In this document: positions 52,545 to 62,450 of the stretch, piece by piece
Layout: each line of letters opens with the position of its first letter
Numbering within the stretch: the stretch's first letter is position 1
NCBI RefSeq assembly: GCF_009882975.1
Contig: NZ_WTUX01000011.1
Span: 1 to 64,000, forward strand
Length of the DNA: 64,000 nt
Direction of reading: 5' to 3'
Source of the DNA: Maritimibacter harenae
GTDB taxonomy: Bacteria > Pseudomonadota > Alphaproteobacteria > Rhodobacterales > Rhodobacteraceae
The notes under the pieces: model-generated
What the model was told of the DNA's origin: nothing
Seen by the model: the letters and a program-made list of their open reading frames with translations, nothing else
Databases searched by the model: none
Position numbers and translations under genes: made by a program

Positions 52545-53288
52545 TTACGAGCCCATCTCGGCCCGCAGGCTCGAGCTCGTGTCGATGACCGTCGCGGTCT
52601 CGGCGTCGAACTCTTCCATCTGCTCCAGATCGGCTTCGCTGTAGCCGGTCAGCATGAACTCGGTGACGTTGCCTTCGTCGTCGGTTTCGCCGACGGCGAG
52701 GTGCTCGAGGTCCACGGCGACGTCTTGTTCGCCGATCCCGAGGAAGCCACCGACGCCGATGACGGCCCAGATCTTGCTGTCCATCTCGACGAAGTTGTCG
52801 ACTTCGCCCACGTCATTGCCTTCCTGCGAAATGACCGGGGTGCCGATCAGCGACGCGATTTCCAGGTCGGCCGCGGCTTCCAGGTCGCTGTCGATCGAGG
52901 CGCTTTCCATTTCGCCTTCGATCTCGGCTTCGGCTTCCGCGGTCATTTCCTCGGCGCCTTCTTCCATGTCCTCGGCGGCGTCTTCGGTCGCGTCGGCGAC
53001 GTCTTCGGCGGTGTCCTCGATCGCTTCGCCGGTTTCATCGGCCGCGGTTTCGAGGTCGGTTTCGAGTTCCGTCTCGGTTTCCGTCTCGCTCTGCGCCGTC
53101 AGCTCCTCGTCGTCCGTCTCCATGTCGGTGCTCGACGAAGTGTCGGAATTCATCGTCGTGCTTTCCGTCGCCAGGTCGCCAGACACGTCGGTGTCGCTCT
53201 CGATCGAGGTGTCCTGCGCGAAGGCGGAACCGGCCACCAGCATGAGCGCGGCGGCAGAGGTCATCAGGGTCTTGTTGAGCGGTTTCAT
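52545..53288 (-). CDS. Acid-rich exported PRC-barrel protein
   Basis: A 247-residue exported protein. The signal peptide is KTLMTSAAALMLVAGSAFA. A long Glu/Asp/Thr/Ala low-complexity region follows (about residues 26-140, e.g. SETETETELETDLETAADET). A PRC-barrel-like domain ends the protein, with ASLIGTPVISQEGNDVGEVD, NFVEMDSKIWAVIGVGGFLG and EQDVAVDLEHLAVGETDDEG. PRC barrels bind partners such as RNA, protein or photosynthetic reaction centres. The strong negative charge suits a periplasmic scaffold or cation buffer. GGAGATCC lies before the ATG at 53288. A longer open frame to 53816 is not used. Confidence 0.85.
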   Translation of the reverse strand: MKPLNKTLMTSAAALMLVAGSAFAQDTSIESDTDVSGDLATESTTMNSDTSSSTDMETDDEELTAQSETETETELETDLETAADETGEAIEDTAEDVADATEDAAEDMEEGAEEMTAEAEAEIEGEMESASIDSDLEAAADLEIASLIGTPVISQEGNDVGEVDNFVEMDSKIWAVIGVGGFLGIGEQDVAVDLEHLAVGETDDEGNVTEFMLTGYSEADLEQMEEFDAETATVIDTSSSLRAEMGS

Positions 53289-53474
53289 ATTCGGATCTCC
53301 TTTGTCTGGGTGCGCCGTCACGGCGCCTTGACCGACCAATGCCGACCTTGCCGGAATTGTTCCCGAAAGATGCAGATCCGACGGGTATTTGGAAAATCCA
53401 TAAAAAACAGATAGTTGCGCGGTAACATTGACTCGATCCGGCCGAATGTTGCGCGGGTGTCCGCCGACTGCGCA

Positions 53475-53508
53475 CAAAAAAGGGCCGGCACACGAAGGCG
53501 CCGGCCCT
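53475..53508 (-). terminator. Rho-independent terminator of acs
   Basis: AGGGCCGGC (53481-53489) and GCCGGCCCT (53500-53508) form the stem, followed on the minus strand by TTTTTTG. It lies 40 bases after the acs stop. Confidence 0.85.
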
Positions 53509-53548
53509 AAGGTGAGACCCTGCCGGAGCAGGGCGCTCGGGGAGAGGG

Positions 53549-55486
53549 TCAGTCCTGTTTTCGGTTCGCGATCAGATCGTCCACCACCGACGGGTCCGCG
53601 AGCGTCGAGGTGTCGCCGAGGGCGCCGTAGTCGTTTTCCGCGATCTTGCGCAGGATGCGGCGCATGATCTTGCCCGACCGGGTCTTGGGCAGGCCCGGGG
53701 CCCACTGGATGTAATCCGGCGATGCGATCGGCCCGATCTCCTGGCGCACCCAGTTTCGCAGCTCGGTCTTGAGCTCGTCGGTGTATTCCTCGCCTTCCAT
53801 CAGGGTCACGTAGCAATAGATGCCCTGGCCCTTGATGTCGTGCGGGAAGCCGACGACGGCGGCCTCGGCCACCTTGCTGTGCGCGACGAGGGCGCTTTCG
53901 ACCTCGGCAGTGCCCATGCGGTGGCCCGACACGTTGATCACGTCGTCCACGCGGCCGGTGATCCAGTAGTACCCGTCGGCGTCGCGCCGGCAGCCGTCAC
54001 CGGAGAAGTAGTAGCCCTTGTAGTCCGAGAAGTACGTCTTCACGAACCGTTCGTGGTCGCCGTAGACGGTGCGCATCTGGCCCGGCCAGCTGTCCGCGAT
54101 GCACAGCACGCCCTCGCATTCCGTCTCCTTGATCTCGGCCCCCGACTGCGGGTCGAGCACGACCGGCTGCACGCCGAAGAAGGGCGTGGTGGCCGAACCG
54201 GGCTTGGTCGCCGTGGCGCCGGGCAGGGGGGTCAGCAGGTGACCGCCCGTCTCGGTCTGCCACCAGGTGTCGACGATGGGGCAATTTCCCTTGCCGACGA
54301 CCTCGTTGTACCAGTTCCAGGCTTCCGGGTTGATCGGTTCGCCCACGGTGCCCAGCACCTTGAGGTCGGACAGGTCGTATTTCGTCACCCATTCGTTGCC
54401 CTGGCCCATGAGCGCGCGGATCGCGGTGGGGGCGGTGTAGAACTGGTTCACCTTGTGCTTCTCGCACACGGCCCAGAACCGGCCCGCGTCCGGGTAGGTG
54501 GGCACGCCTTCGAACATCAGCGTGGTCGCGCCGTTGGCCAGCGGCCCGTAGACGATGTAGCTGTGGCCGGTGACCCAGCCCACGTCCGCGGTGCACCAGT
54601 AGACGTCGCCGTCATGGTAGTCGAAGGTGATCTCGTGGGTCATCGCGGCATAGAGCAGGTAGCCGCCGGTGGTGTGCACGACGCCCTTCGGCGCCCCGGT
54701 CGAGCCCGAGGTGTAGAGGATGAAGAGCGGGTCTTCCGCGTTCATCGGCTCCGGCGCGCACTGGGCCGAGGCATCGGCCATCAGCGCGGTGTAGCCGTGG
54801 TCTCTGTCGCCCATGCCCACGTCGGCGCCGGTGCGCTCGACCACGAGCGTGGCGACGTCGCCGCAATGCTCGCGCGCCTTGTCCACGTTCTTCTTGAGCG
54901 GCGTGGCGCGACCGCCGCGCGGGGCCTCGTCGGCGGTGATGATGAGCTTGGCGTCACAGCCCGACACGCGGGCCGCCAGCGCCTCGGGCGAGAAGCCGGC
55001 GAAGACGATCGAGTGGATCGCCCCGATACGCGTGCAGGCGAGCATCGCGTAGGCGGCTTCCGGGATCATCGGCAGGTAGAGCACGACACGGTCGCCCTTG
55101 CCCACGCCCAGGCCCTTGAGCACGTTGGCGAACTTGTTCACCTTCTCCGACAGCTCGTTGTAGGTGATGTGCATGTCGACGTTCGGGTCGTCGCTTTCCC
55201 AGATGATCGCGGTCTGGTCGCCGCGCTTGGCCAGGTGCCGGTCGACGCAGTTGACCGAGACGTTGAGCTCCCCGTCCTCGAACCACTTGATCGACACGTT
55301 GTGGTAGTCGAACGAGGTGTTCTTGATCTTGGTGGGCGTCCTGGACCAGTCGAGCCGGCCCATCTGCCCTTTCCAGAAGGCTTCGGGGTCGTTCACCGAG
55401 GCCTCGTACATCTCCTTGTACTTGGCCGCGTCAACATGGGCGTTCTTCACGAATTCATCGGATGGCGGATAGGTTGTGTCGGACAT
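53549..55486 (-). CDS. acs: Acetyl-CoA synthetase (AMP-forming)
   Basis: A 645-residue enzyme that converts acetate, ATP and CoA to acetyl-CoA. The N-terminal segment [19 protein letters not shown] is typical. The adenylate motif is [20 protein letters not shown], the later motifs include [19 protein letters not shown] and [20 protein letters not shown], and the regulatory lysine lies in [13 protein letters not shown], the site acetylated in Acs enzymes. It lies 79 bases downstream of the five-gene ABC operon, with only a hairpin lacking a T-run between, so read-through is possible. AGGAGGACCC precedes the ATG. Acetate and perhaps propionate are likely substrates. Confidence 0.96.
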   Translation of the reverse strand: MSDTTYPPSDEFVKNAHVDAAKYKEMYEASVNDPEAFWKGQMGRLDWSRTPTKIKNTSFDYHNVSIKWFEDGELNVSVNCVDRHLAKRGDQTAIIWESDDPNVDMHITYNELSEKVNKFANVLKGLGVGKGDRVVLYLPMIPEAAYAMLACTRIGAIHSIVFAGFSPEALAARVSGCDAKLIITADEAPRGGRATPLKKNVDKAREHCGDVATLVVERTGADVGMGDRDHGYTALMADASAQCAPEPMNAEDPLFILYTSGSTGAPKGVVHTTGGYLLYAAMTHEITFDYHDGDVYWCTADVGWVTGHSYIVYGPLANGATTLMFEGVPTYPDAGRFWAVCEKHKVNQFYTAPTAIRALMGQGNEWVTKYDLSDLKVLGTVGEPINPEAWNWYNEVVGKGNCPIVDTWWQTETGGHLLTPLPGATATKPGSATTPFFGVQPVVLDPQSGAEIKETECEGVLCIADSWPGQMRTVYGDHERFVKTYFSDYKGYYFSGDGCRRDADGYYWITGRVDDVINVSGHRMGTAEVESALVAHSKVAEAAVVGFPHDIKGQGIYCYVTLMEGEEYTDELKTELRNWVRQEIGPIASPDYIQWAPGLPKTRSGKIMRRILRKIAENDYGALGDTSTLADPSVVDDLIANRKQD

Positions 55487-55530
55487 GTTGGGTCCTCCTC
55501 CTTGCCGGGGTATTTGTCGTCCTATCGGGT

Positions 55531-55553
55531 TCGGGCGCCCCTTGGGCGCCCGA
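55531..55553 (-). terminator. Hairpin between the ABC operon and acs
   Basis: TCGGGCGCC (55531-55539) and GGCGCCCGA (55545-55553) form a 9-bp stem around five bases, just after the ABC ATPase stop on the minus strand. There is no T-run, so it may attenuate but probably does not fully stop transcription into acs. Confidence 0.5.
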
Positions 55554-55565
55554 CTAAGGTCTTGA

Positions 55566-56351
55566 TCAGATGGCCAGATACTCGTGCCGCAGCTCTTCGT
55601 TGTCCAGCACCTCCTGGGCGGTGCCGTCGAAGACGACCGTTCCGGTGTCGAGGATGACGGCGCGGTCGGCCAGCTCCAGCGCCCGGATCGCGTTCTGCTC
55701 CACGAGAACGGTGGTGATGCCCTGCGCCTTGATGACGTTGAGCGTCTTCTCGATCTCGTCGACGATGACGGGGGCGAGGCCCTCGTAGGGTTCGTCGAGC
55801 AGAAGCACCTTGAGGTCGCGCACCAGGGCGCGCGCGATGGCGAGCATCTGCTGTTCGCCGCCCGACAGGGTGGTGCCCTCCTGCTTGCGCCGTTCCTTGA
55901 GGCGCGGGAAGAGCTCGTAGACCCGTTCCAGCGACCAGCCGATCGGCGGGGCGATCTGCGCCAGTTGCAGGTTCTCCTCCACCGTGAGCCCCTGGATGAT
56001 GCGCCGGTCCTCGGGCACGAGCCCCAGCCCGCATTGCGCGGCCTCGTGGCTCTTCATCTTGTGGAGCGGCTGGTGGTCGAGCCAGATCTCGCCTTCCGTG
56101 ACCAGCGGGCTGCCGGTGCGCGCGATCGCGCGCAGGGTCGAGGTCTTGCCGGCCCCGTTGCGGCCCAGCAGCGCCAGGATCTCGCCCTCGTGGATGTTGA
56201 AGCTCACGCCCTGCACGATGTAGCTCTCGCCGTAATAGGCGTGAATGTCCCAGGCCGAGAAGAAGGCGGGCGCGGTGGCGGCCTTGTTCGCGTTGTTGGA
56301 GTGATCGACCTTCTCGCGGCGCGAAGCCTCTCCGGCGACGTGTTCGTTCAT
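55566..56351 (-). CDS. livF: LivF-type ABC transporter ATPase
   Basis: A 261-residue ATP-binding subunit of the branched-chain amino acid/urea (HAAT) transporter class. Walker A is [20 protein letters not shown], the signature is [16 protein letters not shown], and Walker B is [20 protein letters not shown]. The C-terminal part [21 protein letters not shown] matches LivF. The start at 56351 is preferred because GGAG lies nine bases before it. An ATG three codons upstream has no room for a site. It is the last gene of the ABC operon. The substrate is unknown; linkage with acs hints at a carboxylate. Confidence 0.9.
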   Translation of the reverse strand: MNEHVAGEASRREKVDHSNNANKAATAPAFFSAWDIHAYYGESYIVQGVSFNIHEGEILALLGRNGAGKTSTLRAIARTGSPLVTEGEIWLDHQPLHKMKSHEAAQCGLGLVPEDRRIIQGLTVEENLQLAQIAPPIGWSLERVYELFPRLKERRKQEGTTLSGGEQQMLAIARALVRDLKVLLLDEPYEGLAPVIVDEIEKTLNVIKAQGITTVLVEQNAIRALELADRAVILDTGTVVFDGTAQEVLDNEELRHEYLAI

Positions 56352-56364
56352 GTCCTTCATCTCC

Positions 56365-57120
56365 TTACGCAGCCTCCCCGAGGTAGGCTTCCTTCACCTT
56401 CGGATGGCCCTTGATGTTCTCCGGCGTATCCTCGACCAGGGGCGTCCCCTGGGCAAGCACCGTGATCCGTTCGGCCAGCGAAAACACCACGTGCATGTCG
56501 TGTTCGATGATCGCCATCGTGATGTCGCGCTTCTCCTTGATCTCCTTGAGCAGGTCGATCGTGTTGTTGGTGTCGGCGCGGGCCATGCCCGCGGTCGGCT
56601 CGTCCAGAAGCAGGAGCTTGGGGTTCTGGGCCAGGCACATCGCCATCTCCAGCCGCCGCTTGTCGCCGCGCGACATCGAGGCCGCGTGCATGTGGCGCTT
56701 GTCCAGCATGTTGACGTCCTCGAGCATCTGTTCGGCCTGTTCCACGATGTCGGTCTCGTGGGCCACCGTTTCGAACGGGTGCATCCGGAACGACCCGTCG
56801 CGCCGCGCGAAACACGAAATCATGACGTTCTCCATCACGGTCAGGTCCGAGAAGATCTCGGGCGTTTGGAACACGCGGGAGATGCCCATCTGGTTGATTT
56901 CGTACGGCTTGAGCCCGAGCACCGACTGCCCGTTGAACATCACGCTCCCGGTGTCGGGGATCAGCTTGCCCACGAAGCAGTTGAGCAGGGTGGACTTGCC
57001 GGCGCCGTTCGGGCCGATGATGGCATGGACCGAGTTCTCTTTGACCGAGAGGTTCACGTCGGACAGGGCCTGCAGGCCGCCGAAGCGTTTGCCCACGTTC
57101 TTGACTTCAAGGATACCCAT
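56365..57120 (-). CDS. livG: LivG-type ABC transporter ATPase
   Basis: A 251-residue ATP-binding subunit. Walker A is AIIGPNGAGKSTLLNCFVG, the signature is SMSRGDKRRLEMAMCLAQN and Walker B is LLLDEPTAGMARADTNNTID. Note the unusual signature MSRGDKRR, with the second and last residues altered from LSGGQ. It pairs with the LivF-type subunit as a heterodimer. The gene starts 12 bases downstream of livM's stop and ends 13 bases before the livF ATG. AAGGAGAAACACC precedes the ATG. Confidence 0.9.
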   Translation of the reverse strand: MGILEVKNVGKRFGGLQALSDVNLSVKENSVHAIIGPNGAGKSTLLNCFVGKLIPDTGSVMFNGQSVLGLKPYEINQMGISRVFQTPEIFSDLTVMENVMISCFARRDGSFRMHPFETVAHETDIVEQAEQMLEDVNMLDKRHMHAASMSRGDKRRLEMAMCLAQNPKLLLLDEPTAGMARADTNNTIDLLKEIKEKRDITMAIIEHDMHVVFSLAERITVLAQGTPLVEDTPENIKGHPKVKEAYLGEAA

Positions 57121-57132
57121 TGGTGTTTCTCC

Positions 57133-58329
57133 TTATTCCGCGGGCTGGGTGCGGGCCTGCGCACCGTCGTCTTTCGACTTGCGGTTGCGGAAGGCGCGGG
57201 CGATGCGCTGACCCCCTTCGACGAGACCGCCGGGCAGGAAGATCACGACCAGCATGAAGAGCAGGCCCAGCGTGAGGTGCCAGGACTTGCCGACGAAGAA
57301 GTGGCTGACGCCGATGATGAAGTTCTCCAGCCCGTCGGGCAGGAAGGCGAACCAGCCGTGCAGGACCTGGTCGTTGATCTTCGAGAAGATGTTCTCGAAG
57401 TACTTGATGAAGCCCGCGCCCAGGATCGGACCCATGAGGGTGCCGGCCCCGCCGAGGATGGTCATCAGCACGACTTCGCCAGAGGCCGTCCACTGCATCC
57501 GCTCGGCGCCTGCCAGCGGGTCCATCGAGGCCATCAGCGCACCGGCGAGCCCGGCGTACATGCCCGAGATCACGAAGGCCGCGAGCGTGTAGGGGCGCGC
57601 GTTCAGGCCGGTGTAGTTCAGGCGCGTCTGGTTGGTCTTGATCGCGCGCAGCATCAGCCCGAAGGGCGAGCGGAAGATGCGCAGGCTCAGGTAGAAGACC
57701 AGGATCGCGACGATGGCGCAGAAGTAATAGCCGTTGTTGAAGGTGAACTCCCACCCGCCCAGGTTCAGCTTCGAGCTCTCGTTCATCACGATGCCGAAGA
57801 AGTGGGGCGAGTTGGGGGCGCCTGCGCCCATCAGGACCTGCGCGTCGTTGGTGTAGACCTGGAGCCCTGTCTCGCCGTTGGTGAGCGGGGTGAGCACCGA
57901 GTAGGCGAGGTTGTAGCTCATCTGCGCGAAGGCCAGCGTCAGGATCGAGAAGTAGATGCCCGAGCGGCGCAGGCTGATGAAGCCGATGAGAAGCGCGAAG
58001 AGGCCCGAGACGACGATGGCCAGCAGGATGCCGGGCACCACGTTGTAGCCCAGGAGCTTGTACATCCAGACGACCGAGTAGGAACCCACCCCGAGGAAGG
58101 CCGCGTGGCCGAAGGAGAGGTAGCCGGTGAGGCCGAAGAGGATGTTGAACCCGATCGCGAAGATCCCGAAGATCGCGAAGCGCTGCATCAGGTCCGGGTA
58201 GCCCGCGTTGAACTGCGCCAGCGACGAGCCCTCGGGGAAGGGTTGCAGGATGATCGGCGTGAGCAGCGTGAGCGCGATGACGATCAGGAGGAAGCGGGTG
58301 TCTTTGTTGCTGAGTCCGAGCATTTTCAT
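57133..58329 (-). CDS. livM: LivM-type ABC transporter permease
   Basis: A 398-residue inner-membrane permease of the branched-chain amino acid / urea class. Multiple membrane helices are visible ([56 protein letters not shown]). The EAA-like family segment [20 protein letters not shown] and the helix [15 protein letters not shown] are typical. A non-conserved insertion near residue 180 ([20 protein letters not shown]) may contact the periplasmic binding protein. A GGAGGACT site precedes the ATG. It follows livH by three bases. Confidence 0.9.
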   Translation of the reverse strand: MKMLGLSNKDTRFLLIVIALTLLTPIILQPFPEGSSLAQFNAGYPDLMQRFAIFGIFAIGFNILFGLTGYLSFGHAAFLGVGSYSVVWMYKLLGYNVVPGILLAIVVSGLFALLIGFISLRRSGIYFSILTLAFAQMSYNLAYSVLTPLTNGETGLQVYTNDAQVLMGAGAPNSPHFFGIVMNESSKLNLGGWEFTFNNGYYFCAIVAILVFYLSLRIFRSPFGLMLRAIKTNQTRLNYTGLNARPYTLAAFVISGMYAGLAGALMASMDPLAGAERMQWTASGEVVLMTILGGAGTLMGPILGAGFIKYFENIFSKINDQVLHGWFAFLPDGLENFIIGVSHFFVGKSWHLTLGLLFMLVVIFLPGGLVEGGQRIARAFRNRKSKDDGAQARTQPAE

Positions 58330-58332
58330 GTC

Positions 58333-59364
58333 TTAGTCCTCCATCACGCCGGCACGGCCCAGCAGGCCCCGCGGACGGGTGAGCAGGATGAGGATCGCGA
58401 CGAGGTAGATGATCACCTGGTCGATCCCCGGAATGAGGGATTTGATTTCGTTCATCGAGGCGAAGCTCTGCAGGATCCCCAGCAGGAAGCCCGCGGCGAC
58501 GGCCCCGGGCAGGGAGCCCATGCCACCGACCACGACCACGACGAACGACAGGACGAGGAAGTCCATGCCCATGTGGTAATTGGGCGCGAGGATCGGCGTG
58601 TACATCACGCCCGCCACCCCCGCGACGGCCGCGGCCAGCCCGAACATCAGCGTGAAACGCTTGTCGATGTTGATGCCGAGAAGCCCCACGGTCTCGCGGT
58701 CCGCCATGCCGGCGCGCACGACCATGCCGAAGGTGGTGAACTGGAGGAAGGCGAAGACGCCGCCGATCACGAGGGCCGCGAACAGGAAGTAGACGAGCCG
58801 CCAGTAGGGATAGATGATCACGTTCGGGTCGAAGCCCAGGAGGACGCCGAAATCCATCGAGCCCGCGAAGGCGTCGGGGGCGCCGGTCTGGATCGGGTTG
58901 GCGCCGAAGAAGTACTTGATGAGCTCCTGAAGAACGATCGCGAGGCCGAAGGTCACGAGGATCTGGTCGGCATGCGGACGCTTGTAGAAATGCTTGATGA
59001 GCCCGCGCTCCATCACGAAACCGACGATCAGCATGACCGGGATCGCGGCGATGATCGCCAGCGGAACGGACCAGTCGATGAGCCAGGCTCCGAAATCGGC
59101 GCCGAACCATTTCTCGACATAGGGTTTGTCGACGACCAGCGGATTGCCGAGAAAGTCGGTCTTGTCCGGATCCACCTCTTCATAGGACAAGCCGAAGATG
59201 CGTTGCAGCGTCACCGCGACGAAAGCGCCGATCATGAACAGTGCGCCGTGGGCGAAGTTCACGACGCCGAGCGTGCCGAAGATCAGCGTGAGCCCGAGCG
59301 CGATCAGCGCATAGGCCGAGCCCTTGTCGAGCCCGTTGAGGATTTGAAGAATGATGGCGTCCAT
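58333..59364 (-). CDS. livH: LivH-type ABC transporter permease
   Basis: A 343-residue permease. Family segments are ILNGLDKGSAYALIALGLTL, IFGTLGVVNFAHGALFMIG, KHFYKRPHADQILVTFGLAI and RAGMADRETVGLLGINIDKR, and FVVVVVGGMGSLPGAVAAGF is the conserved LivH motif. An insertion SYEEVDPDKTDFLGNPLVVD near residue 64 is longer than in canonical LivH. The ATG at 59364 is chosen; a GTG nine bases upstream has no site. It is the second gene of the operon, 123 bases after the binding protein, and three bases before livM. Confidence 0.9.
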   Translation of the reverse strand: MDAIILQILNGLDKGSAYALIALGLTLIFGTLGVVNFAHGALFMIGAFVAVTLQRIFGLSYEEVDPDKTDFLGNPLVVDKPYVEKWFGADFGAWLIDWSVPLAIIAAIPVMLIVGFVMERGLIKHFYKRPHADQILVTFGLAIVLQELIKYFFGANPIQTGAPDAFAGSMDFGVLLGFDPNVIIYPYWRLVYFLFAALVIGGVFAFLQFTTFGMVVRAGMADRETVGLLGINIDKRFTLMFGLAAAVAGVAGVMYTPILAPNYHMGMDFLVLSFVVVVVGGMGSLPGAVAAGFLLGILQSFASMNEIKSLIPGIDQVIIYLVAILILLTRPRGLLGRAGVMED

Positions 59365-59487
59365 TGTCCCCACCCGTGAGAAGGTTGAAGTCCGCCCGGC
59401 CGCAGGACGCTGTCCGCTGCGTCCCTGCCGTCAAGCCGGGGATGGCTGGCCGCGCGACGTCTCCGCCACACGGCCAGACCGGGGCGC

Positions 59488-60837
59488 TTACGCGCCGTCG
59501 TTACATTCGCCGAGCGAGGCCTCGTCGCCGCCGAACATCGGGTGGTTCGGCTCGTACATGACCTGTTCCACCGGCGTCTGCTCGACGATTTCGAGCGTGT
59601 CGTACTCGGTCGTCGGGTTCTCGGCGCCCTTCATGACCAGCACGTCCTTGAAGCACTGGTGGTCTTCGGCGCGGTAGAGCGTCGGGCCGTTGCCCAGGCC
59701 GTCGAACTCGAACCCTTCGAGGGCTTCGGCCACGGCGCAGGGGTTGAACGAGCCCGCACGGGTCACGGCGTCGGCATAGAGCAGCGTCTGCACGTAGCAG
59801 GTGTGCGCCGAGTTGGACGGCGGACGGCCGTACTTCTCGCCGAACGACTTGACGAAGGCCTGGGTGCCGGCGTCCGACAGCTGCCAGTTCCAGTTCATCG
59901 AGCCGTACACGCCCTTGATGTTCTCGCCGGCACCGGCCGCCATCAGCTCAGAGTAGAGCGGGACGACGATCTCGAAGTCCTTGCCGTTGGCTTGCGCGTC
60001 GCGCAGGCCGAACTGCACCGCCTGGGTCAGCGAGTTGACCATGTCGCCGCCGTAGTGGTTCAGGATCAGCACGTCGGCGCCCGAGTTCAGGACCGGCGTG
60101 ATGTAGGACGAGAAGTCGCCCGCGCCGACCGGGGTCAGCACGTTGTTGACGGTCTCCCAGCCGATCGCCTCGGTCGAGGCCTGGATCGACTCCTGCTGGG
60201 TCCAGCCCCAGGTGTAGTCGGCCGTCAGGTGGTAGGCGCGGCGGTCGGTGCCGTAGGCGTTCTTGAGCACGGGGCCAAGCGCGGCACCCGACATGTAGCC
60301 ATTGAAGAAGTGGCGGAAGCCGTTGGCCTTGCGGTCCTTGCCGGTGGTGTCGTTGGAGTGGGTGAGGCCCGCCATGAAGATGATGCCGGCCTCCTGGCAG
60401 AGACCCTGGACGGCGATGGCCACGCCCGAGGACGAGCCGCCGTTGATCATCGTGACGCCGTCCTTCTCGATCATCGACTTCGCCGAGGCGCGCGCGGCGT
60501 CCGACTTGGTCTGCGTGTCGCCGGTGACGAACTGGACCTTCTTGCCGAGGATGCCGTTCCCTTCCAGCGCCTGCGACGAGAAGGTGTTGAGCATGCCGCC
60601 GTCGCCCATGCCGTTGAGGTGCTCGACCGCGAGTTCCTGGGCGCGCAGTTCGTCGAGACCTTCGTCGGCGTAGGGGCCGGTCTGGGGCACGTTGAAGCCG
60701 AGCGTCACCGTTCCGCCGGTCGGCTCGTTGGTGAAGGCCGAAGCGGCGGAGGTGAAGATCGTCGGCAGGGCAAGACCGGCGCCGGATACGGCGCCCGTCT
60801 TGAGAAGCCCACGACGGGTGAAGTTCGATTTGGACAT
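59488..60837 (-). CDS. HAAT-type ABC transporter substrate-binding protein
   Basis: A 449-residue periplasmic binding protein. The N terminus carries a twin-arginine signal (FTRRGLLKTGAVSGAGLALP, with cleavage after ASA), so it is probably exported folded. The mature Peripla_BP_6 fold shows LGFNVPQTGPYADEGLDELR, VQFVTGDTQTKSDAARASAK, INGGSSSGVAIAVQGLC and RAYHLTADYTWGWTQQESIQ. Similarity is to branched-chain amino acid and urea/amide binding proteins, and the ligand cannot be told. GGAGGATATTC precedes the ATG. Promoter DNA for this operon lies in the 217-base divergent region with the ScfR-type gene. Confidence 0.9.
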   Translation of the reverse strand: MSKSNFTRRGLLKTGAVSGAGLALPTIFTSAASAFTNEPTGGTVTLGFNVPQTGPYADEGLDELRAQELAVEHLNGMGDGGMLNTFSSQALEGNGILGKKVQFVTGDTQTKSDAARASAKSMIEKDGVTMINGGSSSGVAIAVQGLCQEAGIIFMAGLTHSNDTTGKDRKANGFRHFFNGYMSGAALGPVLKNAYGTDRRAYHLTADYTWGWTQQESIQASTEAIGWETVNNVLTPVGAGDFSSYITPVLNSGADVLILNHYGGDMVNSLTQAVQFGLRDAQANGKDFEIVVPLYSELMAAGAGENIKGVYGSMNWNWQLSDAGTQAFVKSFGEKYGRPPSNSAHTCYVQTLLYADAVTRAGSFNPCAVAEALEGFEFDGLGNGPTLYRAEDHQCFKDVLVMKGAENPTTEYDTLEIVEQTPVEQVMYEPNHPMFGGDEASLGECNDGA

Positions 60838-60964
60838 GAATATCCTCCCGTTTGGAAATGACGGCATGGCCTCCCCGCACATGCCGTGAGCCTTAACAGG
60901 CTGATGGCATTATTGTGGCGGGTCTGAAAACGAAGCAACAAATGGTTCTAGAGAAACGATTTTT

Positions 60965-61008
60965 TTGTAAACAAATGAACAGATGCGATGGTATACTTGT
61001 AAACGAAT
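60965..61008. promoter_or_regulatory. Paired direct repeats TTGTAAACRAAT in the divergent region
   Basis: TTGTAAACAAAT (60965-60976) and TTGTAAACGAAT (60997-61008) differ by one base and start 32 bp apart, about three helical turns. They lie between the ABC operon and the ScfR-family gene. They resemble, but do not equal, the TTTGCAAA-type sites of ScfR regulators. A TATACT hexamer (60992-60997) overlaps the second copy. Confidence 0.5.
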
Positions 61009-61054
61009 TTTCTCGCAGTCGCAGAAAGCGCCCGGAAAACAAGGATTTTTTGAC

Positions 61055-62362
61055 ATGCCGCAGTCCCGCCTGACCGGCAGCCGCATCCGCGAAAGACGCC
61101 TCGCGCTGGGCCAGCGGCAGGCCGATCTTGCCCGCGCCGTCGGCGTATCGCCCGCCTACCTCAACCTCATCGAGCACAATCGCCGCAGAATCGGCGGCAA
61201 GCTGCTCGTGGACCTCGCGCGCGAACTCGACGCCGAGCCCGCGCAACTGTCCGAGGGGGCGGGCGAGGCGCTCGTGGCCGCGCTGGGCGACGCCGCCGCG
61301 CGCATCGAAGGGGGCGCGCCGGAGCTTGACCGGGTCGAGGAATTCGCGGGCCGTTTCGCCGGATGGGCGGGGCTCGTCGCCGCCCAGGCGCGGCGCATCG
61401 AGGATCTCGAACGGGTGGTCGAGACGCTGTCCGACCGCCTGACCCACGACCCGCATCTTGCCGCCTCCCTGCACGAGGTGCTCTCGACCGTGACCGCGAT
61501 CCGCTCCACCGCCGCCATCCTGGCCGAGACCGAGGACATCGACCCGGATTGGCAGGCCCGCTTCCTGCGCAACATGCGCGAAGAGGCGCAGCGCCTGTCG
61601 TCCTCTGCCGAAGGGTTGGTCACATATCTCGAGGCCGGGGCCGAGGCGCGCGCGATGCAGGTCTCTTCCGTCGATGACGTGGCGGCCTTCGTCGAGGCGG
61701 CGGGCTACCATTTCGAGGAGTTGGAGAAACCGGCGGTCGGTGAGGGCGACATCGCGGTGATGCTCGACCGGGCCAAGACGCTGCGCGACCGGGGTGCGCG
61801 CGACCTGGCCCACCGGATGCTGGTGCGCTATGTCTCGGACGCCCGGATGATGCCGCTGCGCGCCCTGCGCACATCCCTGGCCAACACCGGGGGCGACCCG
61901 GCGCGGGTGGCCGACGGCTTCGGCGTCGGGATCGACGCCGTACTGCGCCGCATGGCGAGCCTGCCGGCCGAAGAGGGCACGCCCGCGCGCGGGCTCGTGG
62001 TCTGCGACGGGTCCGGCACGGTCACGCTGCGCAAGCCGCTCGAAGGTTTCCCGCTGCCGCGCTTCGGGGCCGCCTGTCCGCTCTGGCCGCTCTACCAGGC
62101 ACTGGCGCGGCCCGGGCAGCCCATCGCGCAGGTGGTCGAGATGCCGGGGGCCGACCCCAAGCGGTTCCTGTGCCGCGCGGTGTCGATCCCGCGCCCCGCG
62201 GCCTCGTTCGACGCGCCCCCGATCCACGAGGCGACGATGCTGATCGAGCCCGTCGAGGGGACCGACGGTGCCGCGCTGGGCGTCGGCGCCTCCTGTCGGA
62301 TCTGCCCGCGCGACAGCTGTACGGCCCGCCGCGAGCCCTCCATCCTGGGTGGCCGGGTGTAA
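61055..62362 (+). CDS. ScfR-family acyl-responsive XRE regulator with a kinase-like DHp segment
   Basis: A 435-residue regulator in three parts. The XRE HTH (residues 8-62) reads IRERRLALGQRQADLARAVG and VSPAYLNLIEHNRRRIGG. Residues about 134-190 resemble a histidine-kinase DHp helix pair: SLHEVLSTVTAIRSTAAIL, with H140, then FLRNMREEAQRLSSSAEGLV and YLEAG. No ATPase boxes follow. The C-terminal ScfR/DUF2083 domain has FGAACPLWPLYQALARPGQP and CRICPRDSCTARREPSI. ScfR proteins (PccR, RamB, MccR) sense acyl-CoA; they usually have an IrrE/M78-like HExxH domain in the middle, which is missing here. Divergent from the ABC operon and followed by two-component genes. Confidence 0.83.
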   Translation: MPQSRLTGSRIRERRLALGQRQADLARAVGVSPAYLNLIEHNRRRIGGKLLVDLARELDAEPAQLSEGAGEALVAALGDAAARIEGGAPELDRVEEFAGRFAGWAGLVAAQARRIEDLERVVETLSDRLTHDPHLAASLHEVLSTVTAIRSTAAILAETEDIDPDWQARFLRNMREEAQRLSSSAEGLVTYLEAGAEARAMQVSSVDDVAAFVEAAGYHFEELEKPAVGEGDIAVMLDRAKTLRDRGARDLAHRMLVRYVSDARMMPLRALRTSLANTGGDPARVADGFGVGIDAVLRRMASLPAEEGTPARGLVVCDGSGTVTLRKPLEGFPLPRFGAACPLWPLYQALARPGQPIAQVVEMPGADPKRFLCRAVSIPRPAASFDAPPIHEATMLIEPVEGTDGAALGVGASCRICPRDSCTARREPSILGGRV

Positions 62363-62450
62363 GGGGAGGGCGCATGCGCTTTGACTCTGAGCCCGGCCCC
62401 GGTGATAAACATGGCACGGGGTCGGGAGGAGGCCCCATGCGGGGGAGCGT

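Noticed and set aside
53840-55657. 605-codon plus-strand open frame antisense to acs
   Set aside because: No recognisable domain, and acs on the other strand is unmistakable.
56350-59379. 1000-codon plus-strand open frame antisense to the ABC operon
   Set aside because: Low-complexity, domain-free product opposite four clear transporter genes; typical high-GC shadow.
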